Source: CAJBIL01 sp049295655 (GTDB lineage Bacteria > Pseudomonadota > Gammaproteobacteria > Burkholderiales > Rhodocyclaceae). Taken from it: a stretch of 19,480 nt of DNA. Numbering within the stretch: position 1 is the first letter of the stretch; each line of letters opens with the position of its first letter. The DNA lies in assembly GCA_049295655.1 (NCBI GenBank), contig JBAQRB010000027.1:1-19480 (forward strand), written 5' to 3'. Shown here piece after piece: positions 6,388-13,524 of the stretch. Below the pieces are notes generated by a model, which was not told the origin of the DNA, did no database searches, and was given only the letters and a program-made list of their open reading frames with translations. The translations under genes and the position numbers were made by a program.

Positions 6388-6705
6388 GTGGAAAATACAT
6401 CGCAGCGCTGCGAAGCAGGCTTTCAGCTGAAGCTGGACGGAAAAATGACGTACGAATTTTACCGGGAGCTTGAAGACAAGGTGATCGACGCCATGCGTCG
6501 CCACAAGAACCTCGAAGTCGACCTGTCGGGTGTCGAAGAGGTCGATCTCTGCGGCCTGCACCTGATCGGCTTGCTGCAAAGCGTCGGCCATATCGTCGCC
6601 ACCTCGCCCGCCGTCGACCAGGCCTCGAAACACCTGCTCGCCTCGCTCCATGCCGCCGCGTTGGGACGTGCAAGAAGAAGCGAGCGGGTAGAGTCGAGGG
6701 TTTAG
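6388..6705 (+). CDS. Single-domain STAS protein (anti-sigma-factor-antagonist-like)
   Basis: About 105 residues forming one STAS domain: FQLKLDGKMTYEF, then LEVDLSGVEEVDLCGLHLIGLLQ, then VATSPAVDQASKHLL. Such domains act as partner-switch proteins, often controlled by phosphorylation of a Ser at the start of the second helix; the equivalent position here is Cys57 (in VDLCG, counted from the ATG at 6382), so phospho-switching of that residue is unlikely. The fold resembles small STAS proteins found in chemotaxis operons, but no che genes or anti-sigma kinase are nearby. Start choice: AAGGA (6377-6381) lies 6 bases before GTG 6388 but directly against ATG 6382, so GTG 6388 is favoured. The basic tail (GRARRSERVESRV) lies beyond the domain. 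Confidence 0.72.
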   Translation: MENTSQRCEAGFQLKLDGKMTYEFYRELEDKVIDAMRRHKNLEVDLSGVEEVDLCGLHLIGLLQSVGHIVATSPAVDQASKHLLASLHAAALGRARRSERVESRV

Positions 6706-6999
6706 GCGGGTGTGTATTGGCATCGTTGGAACCGATGGGACTTTGAGCGTTCGTTCTGTACGAACGTTCGCGTCGTGCAACTGAAGCCGTTCTTGCCGGA
6801 GGCCGGCTGATTATTTGCCTCGCGGCTTTGTTTCCGCCATTCAGCCTGCCTCGTGCATTCGTTTCAGACGAAACCTTGCGGGTGAGTGCGCCAGCCGCCG
6901 TGAATGTTAACGACGATTTCCGCAGGCTGATGCCGAAGGCGCTTATGGCATCCCCGGCAACGCCGGGTTGGGCAGCCTGGAAACTCATCGGTGATGGTT
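6706..6999. other. Gene-free region with several small hairpins
   Basis: 294 bases with no credible gene. It holds short perfect stem-loops: CGTTCG/CGAACG (about 6748-6766), GCCGG-AGG-CCGGC (about 6796-6808), GTTTC-AGAC-GAAAC (6861-6874) and CCCGGC-AAC-GCCGGG (6953-6967). The second may help end STAS transcription and the last may help end the antitoxin transcript, but none has a proper T-run. Nothing else is recognised. Confidence 0.4.
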
Positions 7000-7323
7000 T
7001 TAGCTGCTTGATGGAGTGCGGCGCTTTGTTGTGACGCGATGAGTTTGCTTGGCAGCACGTGGTTCCGCCAGACGACCCGTAACGTATTTGTGGAGAACGC
7101 TGGCGATGAGCGTTTGGTAAGGCACACCTTCTTCAAGGGCCTTGACTTGAATATCGCTCAGATCACCAGAAGATAAGCGGATATTGATACGGCGATCCTT
7201 GACGGCTGTAGCGCGTGCTGCAGCCTTGAACTTCGTGAGTTCGTCTTTTGTAGCAACGGACTTCAACTGGCCTTTCTCAAAGGCAGTGAGAACTTCCTGT
7301 TCGTAGGCGTCAATTTTCGGCAT
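7000..7323 (-). CDS. Ribbon-helix-helix antitoxin of a BrnT-like toxin pair
   Basis: 107 residues. The core RRINIRLSSGDLSDIQVKAL (44-63), followed by EEGVPYQTLIASVLHKYVTGRL, is the beta-strand plus two-helix pattern of CopG/COG5304-type antitoxins, which bind DNA as dimers and repress their own operon while neutralising the toxin. A helical N-terminal part (1-40, with AYEQEVLTAFEKGQ) is usual for this group. The basic tail after TGRLAEP (about 88-107) is longer than I expect and may be an addition. The start MPKID at 7323 is preferred to the ATG 9 bases earlier because AAGGTG lies about 6 bases before it. It overlaps the end of the toxin gene by 14 bases, giving the toxin-first order of brnTA-like modules. 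Confidence 0.78.
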   Translation of the reverse strand: MPKIDAYEQEVLTAFEKGQLKSVATKDELTKFKAAARATAVKDRRINIRLSSGDLSDIQVKALEEGVPYQTLIASVLHKYVTGRLAEPRAAKQTHRVTTKRRTPSSS

Positions 7324-7603
7324 CGGTTTCACCTTGATTCAAATAGTCCCGCGTTGCCTTACGGCATGGGATTATGGTTTTGAGGAAAAAATAGTCCTCT
7401 TCTTCGACAAACGGCACCAAGTAAGCGTAGCTGTCACATCCGACGACAAGAACGCGTTGCCGGAGGTATTTCGACTGGTTTGGGTGAAGCAGGATGTCCA
7501 GCAATCCATCCGTCTCAATTGCGACAACAATACCCTCGAACGAAATCCCTCGCCCTGCTTTGACGGTCTCGTTTTTCTCAGGATTCCAGCGAAATGGTTT
7601 CAT
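7310..7603 (-). CDS. BrnT-like toxin of a type II toxin-antitoxin pair
   Basis: 97 residues. The opening MKPFRWNPEKNE, the segment GRGISFEGIVVAIE, LLDILLHPNQSKYLRQRVLVV, and the ending YLVPFVEEEDYFFLKTIIPCRKATRDYL follow the pattern of small BrnT-related/RelE-fold proteins annotated as toxins beside COG5304 antitoxins. Members of the fold cut RNA. Activity here is inferred from family and partner only; the exact family is less certain than the toxin-antitoxin call. A good -10 box ends only six bases before the ATG and no Shine-Dalgarno is seen, suggesting a leaderless message. The pair sits between the STAS gene and zapE, on the opposite strand to both, as a likely small insertion. Confidence 0.75.
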   Translation of the reverse strand: MKPFRWNPEKNETVKAGRGISFEGIVVAIETDGLLDILLHPNQSKYLRQRVLVVGCDSYAYLVPFVEEEDYFFLKTIIPCRKATRDYLNQGETDAEN

Positions 7604-7609
7604 GAGGAA

Positions 7610-7638
7610 ATATTACATCGGTGTGTGCCTTTTGTCAC
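7610..7638 (-). promoter_or_regulatory. Sigma-70-type promoter of the toxin-antitoxin pair, apparently leaderless
   Basis: Reading leftwards: GTGACA (7638-7633, 5 of 6 to the -35 consensus), a 17-base spacer, TAATAT (7615-7610, 4 of 6 to -10), then TTCCTC and the toxin ATG at 7603. Transcription would begin at or next to the A of the ATG. No ribosome-binding site exists upstream, which fits a leaderless start. Confidence 0.5.
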
Positions 7639-7830
7639 CACGACAGCAGATTCAACCTATGATGCACAGCAGATGGCCATTCTGACGTTTCGACGACGAT
7701 GATTTACACTCTCGTCCTCAATCGCGGTGGGCGCGGCGTGGTGATTCTGTCCGATCGCCCGGGCTGACCGCGAACCCAGGAACAAAACGGAAGCCCTTTG
7801 CGGCTTTTCCGCAGAGTGGACGGTTTGTTG

Positions 7831-8943
7831 ATGCCTCATCGAATTCTCAAGACCTCGGCGCACGGCATGCTCGACGCCTACGAGGCGCTGCTCACGGCGC
7901 GCGGTTTCATGGCCGACATCGCGCAGCGCACGGCGGCCGAGCGCCTGCAGCGGCTGTATTACGAATTGCTGTCGTTCAAGGTCGCGCGGCGCACGACCTT
8001 GCGCCGGCTCTTCTCGCCGCCGAAGCTGCCGCGCGGCCTGTATTTCTGGGGCGGCGTCGGGCGCGGCAAGAGCTTCCTGATGGATTGCTTCTACGCGGCC
8101 GTGCCTTACCAGCGCAAGCGGCGCATCCATTTCCACGCTTTCATGCACGACGTCCATCGGCAGCTGAACGAACTGAAGGGCGAGAGCGATCCCTTGCTGA
8201 AAGTAGCCGAGCGCATTGCCGACGAGGTCCGGCTGATCTGTTTCGACGAGTTCCACGTCTCCGACATCGCCGATGCGATGATCCTCGGCCGCCTGCTCGA
8301 GGCGCTGTTCAAGCGCGGCGTGATCTTTGTCATGACGTCGAATTACCCGCCGGATAATCTCTATCCGAGCGGTTTGCAGCGCGAGAATTTCCTGCCGACC
8401 ATCGCGCTGATCAAGTCGCAGGTCGATGTCCTGCAGATCGATGCCGGTGTCGATTACCGGCTGCGCACGCTCGAGCAGGTGGAGATTTTCCATTGCCCGG
8501 CTGATGCGGCGGCCGAGCTGAAAATGGCCGACTATTTTGTGGCGATGGCCGGCGACGAGGGCGTGGCGGGCGGCAGCATCGAGGTGCTGGGGCGCGATGT
8601 GCCGACCCTGCGGCGCGGCAACGGTGTGATCTGGTTCGATTTCAGGACGCTGTGCGGCGGTCCGCGCTCGCAGAACGACTATCTTGAACTGGCCTGCGCG
8701 TATCACACGGTATTGCTCTCGGGCATCCCGAAAATGACGGCGGCCATGTCGTCCGAGGCGCGGCGCTTTACTTGGCTGGTCGATATTTTCTACGACCACA
8801 AGGTCAAGCTGATCGCTACCGCCGATTGCGAGCCGGATGGCCTTTATACCGAGGGCGCCCAGTCGAGCGAGTTTTTCCGAACCGCCAGCCGGCTGACGGA
8901 AATGCGCTCACGCGAGTATCTGGGGCTGCCGCATCTGTCTTGA
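7831..8943 (+). CDS. zapE: Cell-division ATPase ZapE (AFG1-like)
   Basis: 370 residues, the usual length. In E. coli this ATPase acts at the Z-ring during late constriction; eukaryotic relatives (AFG1/LACE1) are mitochondrial. Landmarks: Walker A GGVGRGKS (74-81), the following HFHAFMHDVH (100-109), Walker B RLICFDEFHVSD (134-145), sensor-like MTSNYPPDNLYPSGLQRENFLP (168-189) and near the end RFTWLVDIFYDHKVKL. The ATG at 7831 was chosen over the in-frame TTG at 7798; there is only a weak ribosome site (GTGGA) before it. Upstream 7604-7830 holds the toxin promoter and an AAGCC/GGCTT stem-loop (7791-7806), but no clear zapE promoter. Convergent with the next gene. Confidence 0.95.
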   Translation: MPHRILKTSAHGMLDAYEALLTARGFMADIAQRTAAERLQRLYYELLSFKVARRTTLRRLFSPPKLPRGLYFWGGVGRGKSFLMDCFYAAVPYQRKRRIHFHAFMHDVHRQLNELKGESDPLLKVAERIADEVRLICFDEFHVSDIADAMILGRLLEALFKRGVIFVMTSNYPPDNLYPSGLQRENFLPTIALIKSQVDVLQIDAGVDYRLRTLEQVEIFHCPADAAAELKMADYFVAMAGDEGVAGGSIEVLGRDVPTLRRGNGVIWFDFRTLCGGPRSQNDYLELACAYHTVLLSGIPKMTAAMSSEARRFTWLVDIFYDHKVKLIATADCEPDGLYTEGAQSSEFFRTASRLTEMRSREYLGLPHLS

Positions 8944-8951
8944 ATGATCGA

Positions 8952-8972
8952 TTCTGAGCAGGGCGCTCAGAA
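8952..8972. terminator. Perfect 8-bp hairpin between convergent zapE and PAS-GGDEF gene
   Basis: TTCTGAGC pairs with GCTCAGAA around the loop AGGGC. It lies 9 bases after the zapE stop and contains the stop codon of the convergent gene (8967-8969). A symmetric stem here could end transcription from both sides. There is no long T-run on either strand, so termination strength is uncertain. Confidence 0.5.
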
Positions 8973-9884
8973 GATGTCCATGTCGATGCACAGCTGGTTG
9001 CGGCCGGAGTCCCACGCCTGCAGCAGCAGCGACCGGACGCGCTCGATGAGCAGCGCGCCGCTTTCGCCGGTGTATTCGCTGACCCCGCCGCTGATCGTGA
9101 TCTTGAGTCCGGTTCCGGCAAACTCCTGCGTTTCGATCACGGCGCGGATGCGCTCGAGCCCGATCATCGCCTCGTTGAGATTGACGTTGGGCAGGACCAG
9201 CAGGAATTCGTCGTTGGCGACACGGCCGATCATGTCGATTTCGCGGATCGTGCCGCGCAGCAGGCGGGTGAAATCGATCAGCAGCTGTTCTCCCGCCTTG
9301 GCGCCGTGGCTGGCGCAGAAAGGCTGGAACTGGTCGATGTCGATCTGCGCGAGGACGAACGGCGTGCCGTAGCGTCGCGCGCGGTGAACTTCGTTTTCGA
9401 GCAGCTGTTCGATGTGGCTCTGGCACGAGACGCCGGTCAGCGGGTCGTGCAGCGAGAGTTTCTCGACTTCGGCGGCCAGCTGCTTTTCCCGGCTGACATC
9501 GAGCAGCAGAAGCAGCACGCGGCGGATGCTGCCGTCGTCGGCGAGGATCGGCAGGGCGCTGGTTTTCAGCCAGGTCGGTGCGGCGGTCAGGTTGGCGATG
9601 CCGATGGTCCGGTCGCGTACCGGCAGCCCCGAGTTGAGCGCCTGGATCAGCGGCTGTTCGTCGTGCGCCAGCGCTTCGCCGTTTTCGGCCAGCCAGGTGG
9701 GCGAGGTGAGCGAGGTGTCGCCGAGCAGCGCAACGGCCCGGCTGTTGCGCAGGCAGACCGCGCCATCTGCGGCATGGACGACCAGCGCGATGCCGAGGGA
9801 ATCGACAAGCAGGGCCAGACGCCCGATTTCGTTATCGTCGACCGGCAGCGCGGAGAGGGCTGCGAGGTGGGTACTGGATGGCAT
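8967..9884 (-). CDS. PAS domain plus degenerate GGDEF protein, probably catalytically inactive
   Basis: 305 residues, no membrane span. Residues 20-135 look like a PAS sensor domain ending in LLDVSREKQLAAEVEKL, the usual PAS-GGDEF linker. The C-terminal part has the GGDEF fold (HDPLTG at about 146-151) but its active-site motif is ANDEF (about 223-227) instead of GGDEF. The FKxxND segment after the metal-binding Asp is replaced (IDIDQFQPFCASHG), and the usual ALYxAKxxGRN is SLLLQAWDSGRN. The product-binding inhibitory-site motif RxxD is kept (REID, about 214-217). It therefore looks like a cyclic-di-GMP or partner-binding protein rather than a cyclase. The ATG at 9884 follows an in-frame TTG; no good ribosome site is visible. 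About 90 bases downstream of metY, separated by an inverted repeat. Confidence 0.85.
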   Translation of the reverse strand: MPSSTHLAALSALPVDDNEIGRLALLVDSLGIALVVHAADGAVCLRNSRAVALLGDTSLTSPTWLAENGEALAHDEQPLIQALNSGLPVRDRTIGIANLTAAPTWLKTSALPILADDGSIRRVLLLLLDVSREKQLAAEVEKLSLHDPLTGVSCQSHIEQLLENEVHRARRYGTPFVLAQIDIDQFQPFCASHGAKAGEQLLIDFTRLLRGTIREIDMIGRVANDEFLLVLPNVNLNEAMIGLERIRAVIETQEFAGTGLKITISGGVSEYTGESGALLIERVRSLLLQAWDSGRNQLCIDMDIF

Positions 9885-9920
9885 CAACGGATCATCAATA
9901 GGTAACTGGCAGCAAGCCTA

Positions 9921-9955
9921 GCGCAAATCCGCTGCCAATGCAGATGGATTTGCGC
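9921..9955. terminator. 10-bp perfect inverted repeat after metY
   Basis: GCGCAAATCC (9921-9930) and GGATTTGCGC (9946-9955) are perfect complements around a 15-base loop. It lies between the metY stop (9974) and the PAS-GGDEF start (9884). It probably ends or attenuates the metY transcript, but no T-run follows, so a regulatory site is the alternative. Confidence 0.5.
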
Positions 9956-9973
9956 GGTGAACGGGATCAGGGA

Positions 9974-11257
9974 TCAGGCCGCAGCCAGCGCCTGTTCCAG
10001 ATCGGCAAGCAGGTCGTCGATATGCTCGATGCCGACCGACAGACGGATCATGTCTTCCGAGACGCCGGCCTTGATCAGTTCGGCAGCATCGAGCTGACGG
10101 TGCGTGGTCGATGCCGGATGGCAGGCCAGCGACTTGGCGTCGCCGATATTGACCAGGCGGGTGAATAGCTGCAGCGCATCCTGGAAGCGGCCACCGGCCT
10201 CGAGGCCCGTGCAATTGCTGCCCTTGACGCCGAAGGTGAGGATGCCGGAAGCCTTGCCGCCCATGTATTTCTGCACCAGTGCGTGATCCTTGTGCTCGGG
10301 CAGGCCGGCGTAATTGACCCAAGCCACCTTGGCGTGGCCCTGCAGGAAAGCGGCGACCTTCTGCGTGTTCTCGCAGATGCGGTCCATGCGCAGCGCCAGC
10401 GTTTCGAGGCCTTGCAGGATCAGGAAGACGTTGAACGGCGAGATGGCGGCGCCCATGTTGCGCAGCGGAACGACGCGCGCGCGGCCGATAAAGGCGGCCG
10501 GTCCTAGGGCTTCGGTATAGACGACGCCGTGGTACGAGACGTCCGGCTCGTTGAGGCGCTTGAAGCGGGCCTTGTGCTCGGCCCACGGGAATTTGCCGCT
10601 ATCGACGATGATGCCGCCGATCGAGTTGCCGTGGCCGCCGATGTACTTGGTCAGCGAGTGCACGACGATGTCGGCGCCGTGCTCGAACGGGCGGCACAGG
10701 TAGGGCGAGGGTACGGTGTTGTCGACGATCAGCGGCACGCCGTGGCGATGCGCGATTTCGGCGAGCTTCTCGAAGTCGGTGATGTTGCCGAGCGGGTTGC
10801 CGATCGACTCGCAATAGATCGCCTTGGTCTTCTCGTCGATCAGCTTCTCGAAGCTGGCCGGGTCGCGGTAGTCGGCAAAGCGCACGTCGATGCCGTATTG
10901 CGGCAGCGTGTGGGCGAAGAGGTTGTAGGTGCCGCCGTAGAGCGTCGCCGCAGAGACGATGTTGTCGCCGGCTTCGGCAATCGTCTGGATGGCGTAGGTG
11001 ATCGCGGCCTGGCCCGATGCCACGGCGAGGGCGGCAATGCCGCCTTCGATCGCGGCGACGCGCTTTTCGAGCACGTCCTGCGTCGGGTTCATGATGCGCG
11101 TGTAGATGTTGCCCGCTACCTTTAGGTCGAAAAGATCGGCGCCATGCTGTGTGCTGTCGAAGGCGTACGAGGTCGTCTGGTAGATCGGCACGGCGACGGC
11201 CTTGGTCGTTGCTTCCGGACTGTAACCGGCGTGGACGGCGAGGGTTTCGAGTTTCAT
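9974..11257 (-). CDS. metY: O-acetylhomoserine sulfhydrylase (aminocarboxypropyltransferase)
   Basis: 427 residues, normal for MetY. A PLP enzyme that joins O-acetylhomoserine with sulfide (or methanethiol) to form homocysteine (or methionine), giving direct sulfhydrylation in methionine synthesis. Landmarks: N-terminal TLAVHAGYSPE, VPIYQTTSYAF, YTRIMNPT (52-59), SGQAAI (81-86) with YGGTYNLF (107-114), IVDNTVPSPYLCRP, and the PLP lysine Lys204 in HSLTKYIGGHG; the C-terminal LACHPASTTH is also typical. MetY-specific length and inserts separate it from cystathionine gamma-synthase (about 385-400 residues). AGGAGA lies 4 bases before the ATG. An operator-like palindrome sits upstream. Its product, homocysteine, is also what AhcY makes at 3483-4766, though the two genes are far apart. 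Confidence 0.94.
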   Translation of the reverse strand: MKLETLAVHAGYSPEATTKAVAVPIYQTTSYAFDSTQHGADLFDLKVAGNIYTRIMNPTQDVLEKRVAAIEGGIAALAVASGQAAITYAIQTIAEAGDNIVSAATLYGGTYNLFAHTLPQYGIDVRFADYRDPASFEKLIDEKTKAIYCESIGNPLGNITDFEKLAEIAHRHGVPLIVDNTVPSPYLCRPFEHGADIVVHSLTKYIGGHGNSIGGIIVDSGKFPWAEHKARFKRLNEPDVSYHGVVYTEALGPAAFIGRARVVPLRNMGAAISPFNVFLILQGLETLALRMDRICENTQKVAAFLQGHAKVAWVNYAGLPEHKDHALVQKYMGGKASGILTFGVKGSNCTGLEAGGRFQDALQLFTRLVNIGDAKSLACHPASTTHRQLDAAELIKAGVSEDMIRLSVGIEHIDDLLADLEQALAAA

Positions 11258-11297
11258 CGGGTCTCCTGGAGCGGCATGGGTTTGAACGAAAACGGCG

Positions 11298-11339
11298 ATT
11301 CTAGCACTTCGGCCGGGCCGTCATTAGACACAGTATCTA
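11298..11339 (-). promoter_or_regulatory. Candidate metY promoter with adjoining palindrome
   Basis: Leftward-reading ATGACG (11324-11319), 15-base spacer, TAGAAT (11303-11298) is a plausible but short-spaced sigma-70 promoter about 40 bases before metY. Directly upstream of its -35 is TAGACACAGTATCTA (11325-11339, + strand), a near-palindrome with one mismatch (TAGAyAC-A-GTrTCTA). Its position suits an activator or repressor of sulfur metabolism, but which one cannot be told. Confidence 0.3.
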
Positions 11340-11381
11340 TAAGCAAATAGGGCTTTCCGGCGGCAAAAAAACGACGACGGT

Positions 11382-13322
11382 TTATTCGCCGGCCGCCGGC
11401 GGCTCGCTCTTGCGGCGCAGCAGGAAGCGCGCCGGATCGACCGTCGCGGCGAGCTCCGATTCGAGCGGCAGCGGTTCGCCTTCGAGCTGGCTGGCCAGCA
11501 GTTCAGCCATCAGCATCGACCAGACGAGGCCGCGTGCGCCGTAGCCCGAGGCGACGTGCAGGCCGGGCCAGCGTTCGACGGCCGAGAAGTCGCGTCCCTG
11601 CGGCCGGGCGTCGGGGTGGTAGAGCTGGCCGACGATCGGCAGCTTGTCCGGCGAAACCGGTCGGAAGCCGACGCGGCCGCCGATCGTCTCCGGCGCAGCG
11701 TCGGCGCAGTAGCCGGGCAGCATGCGCTGCAGACGTTCGAGGTTGGCGGTGTGGTCGGCATCGCGCAGCGCCGAATCGTCAGCACATGCGCTGCCGCGCT
11801 GGAAGCTCGCGCCGGCGCAGTGGATGCCGCGGTAGGCCGGCGTGGCGTAGCCCTCGCGGCAGACCACCGAGCGCAACCCGGCATCGGCCGGGGCCGGCAG
11901 GTGGCTGACCTGGCCGCGAAAACGGAAGAGCGGCAGGTGCGCGGCCTGCGGCAGGGCGATGATGTCGGTGGCGCCGGCAAGAATCAGCTGCGGCGCGCTG
12001 GCGAGAGCCTTGCCTGCGCTGTCGTAGACGGTCCAGTGCCTGCCGTCGTAGGCGATGCGCTCGACGCGGCAATTGAACTGCGCGTCGAGCTGGTCGCCGG
12101 CACGCGCCAGCGCGGCGCGGCACAGGCTGGCCGGATTGACCCAGGCGCCGCCGGCAAACCACCAGCCGGGGCCGCCGACCGGCAGGCCGGCGAGCGTCGC
12201 GCCTTCGCCGGCGTCGACAAAGCGCGCGAAGTCCGGCGGGAAAGCGTTGCGCGCGAGGATTTCGCGCTGCTTCTCTGCGTGCGCGTCGTCGCGGGCGATC
12301 TGCAGCACGCCGCAGGCCGACCAGTCGATGCCGGTATCGGCCTGCCGGCTCCATTCGGCAAGCTGGTGCAGGCCGTAGAGATAGCAGGCGCGGTTCAGCC
12401 GCGACATGCGGTTGTCGTCGAGCGAGAGCACCGGCAGCATCGCTGCGGTGAGGTTGCCCGAGGTTTCCTGCGCGACATCGGCGTGGCGCTCGATCAGGTC
12501 GACGCGCCAGCCGCGTGCGGCGAGGCGCTCGCTCGCCAGGCAGCCGGCCAGCCCGGCGCCGATCACGATGGCGTGGCGTTCGGCGTGGCTTTCGTTATCC
12601 GGCGCGGTTTCGGCAACTCCCGTGCGGCGGCCGCTCAGCGTATTGCGCTTGAAGCCGAAGCGCGGGCCTTTTTCGACGCAGAAGCCGGCGTCGCTCAGCG
12701 CGTTGCGCACGCTGCCGGCGACGCTCCAGGTCGCGACGGTCGCATCGGGCGCCGCCATCAGGCCGATTTCGCGCAGCAGCTGCGGCGACCAGAGATCGGG
12801 GTTTTTGGCCGGCGAGAATCCGTCGAGGTAGATCGCCTGCGCCTCGCCGACGAACTGCGGCACGGCGGCGATCGCGTCGGCAAAGGCCAGCGTCAGCAGG
12901 ACCGTGCCGTAGCCGGGGTCGACGAATTCCAGCCGGTGAAAGCCCGGCGTCAGTGGCGGCCAGGCGGCGCGCAGGCGCGCCGACAGTTCGGCGAGTTCCG
13001 GCGTCGCCGCGTGCAGGAGCGCGAGGTCGGTGGCCGTGAATGGGTGCTTTTCAACCGACAGGAAGTGCAATCGACGCGGCCGCCCCGGCGCCGCGCGCCA
13101 GGCCTGCCAGGTGGCGAGGAAGTTCAGCCCCTGGCCGAAGCCGGTTTCGAGGATGACGAAACGATCCTGCCCGCACCAGCGCCCCGGCAGGTCGTTACCG
13201 GCCAGAAACACCTGGCGCGCCTGCGCCAGCCCGCCGGCTGCGGTGTGATAAAGATCGTCGTAGGCCGCCGAATAGGGCGTTCCGTCGGGCGCGAAGGCGA
13301 GGGTGGCGGGTTGCAGCGGCAT
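11382..13322 (-). CDS. mnmC: Bifunctional tRNA 5-methylaminomethyl-2-thiouridine biosynthesis protein MnmC
   Basis: 646 residues, the full two-domain length. It finishes the wobble modification mnm5s2U34 in tRNAs: the FAD domain turns cmnm5s2U into nm5s2U and the methyltransferase domain adds methyl from SAM. N-terminal methyltransferase (1-235): GTPYSAAYDDLYH (14-26), SAM loop ILETGFGQGLNFLATW (57-72), YLDGFSPAKNPDLWSP (165-180). C-terminal oxidoreductase (about 248-646): the dinucleotide loop AIVIGAGLAGCLASERLA (251-268) with IERH at the strand-2 end, and the closing ASGYGARGLVWSMLMAELLASQL. The start at 13322 matches the family N-terminus but has no obvious Shine-Dalgarno. It stands between metY and an inverted-repeat element and appears to be its own unit. 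Confidence 0.95.
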   Translation of the reverse strand: MPLQPATLAFAPDGTPYSAAYDDLYHTAAGGLAQARQVFLAGNDLPGRWCGQDRFVILETGFGQGLNFLATWQAWRAAPGRPRRLHFLSVEKHPFTATDLALLHAATPELAELSARLRAAWPPLTPGFHRLEFVDPGYGTVLLTLAFADAIAAVPQFVGEAQAIYLDGFSPAKNPDLWSPQLLREIGLMAAPDATVATWSVAGSVRNALSDAGFCVEKGPRFGFKRNTLSGRRTGVAETAPDNESHAERHAIVIGAGLAGCLASERLAARGWRVDLIERHADVAQETSGNLTAAMLPVLSLDDNRMSRLNRACYLYGLHQLAEWSRQADTGIDWSACGVLQIARDDAHAEKQREILARNAFPPDFARFVDAGEGATLAGLPVGGPGWWFAGGAWVNPASLCRAALARAGDQLDAQFNCRVERIAYDGRHWTVYDSAGKALASAPQLILAGATDIIALPQAAHLPLFRFRGQVSHLPAPADAGLRSVVCREGYATPAYRGIHCAGASFQRGSACADDSALRDADHTANLERLQRMLPGYCADAAPETIGGRVGFRPVSPDKLPIVGQLYHPDARPQGRDFSAVERWPGLHVASGYGARGLVWSMLMAELLASQLEGEPLPLESELAATVDPARFLLRRKSEPPAAGE

Positions 13323-13355
13323 GGATTATGGATTGGGGAGTCCGGCAGACTTTTA

Positions 13356-13524
13356 AACCTAGAAAAAGCAGTTAACCACAACGAGCACGGCGAACACAAC
13401 GAAAAAACAAAGACTTATGCTGTTTTGATGAATCACCCAGCGGGTGAGCAACGAAGATCTACAAAACCAAGGCTCTTCGTTGTGCCCGTTGTGTCGTTGT
13501 GGTCTGAACTAAGGTTTTTAGGTT
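13356..13524. repeat. Long imperfect inverted repeat built of 9-bp CACAACGAA-like units
   Basis: The left end AACCTA (13356-13361) is mirrored by TAGGTT (13519-13524). Inside, CACAACGAG-CACGGCGAA-CACAACGAA type units (13376-13403) face their near complement (13476-13502); the flanks GAAAAAGCAGTT and AAAACCTTAGTT also resemble each other. The arms are about 50 bases with about 70 bases between them, and the middle carries a perfect TCACCC-AGC-GGGTGA hairpin (13433-13447). It fills the gap before mnmC exactly and its right end overlaps the stop codon of the membrane cyclase gene. It encodes no protein. It resembles the widespread CACAGAG/CACAAAG-type dispersed repeats of proteobacteria, and may also act as terminator. 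Confidence 0.75.

Noticed and set aside
6745..6772. CGAACGTTCG as a Bacillus-type SOS (LexA) box
   Set aside because: Spacing differs from the known box, it is not in front of any gene, and the organism is not a Firmicute by its gene content.
6840..6990. Integron attC-like site near TTAAC
   Set aside because: No paired core sites (RYYYAAC/GTTRRRY) at the right spacing and no integrase or cassette structure.
7699..7767. 22-residue open frame (MIYTLVLNRGGRGVVILSDRPG) upstream of zapE
   Set aside because: No ribosome site, no recognised family; at most a gene remnant.
7657..8799. 380-codon open frame on the minus strand
   Set aside because: Antisense shadow of zapE, whose Walker motifs are intact on the other strand.
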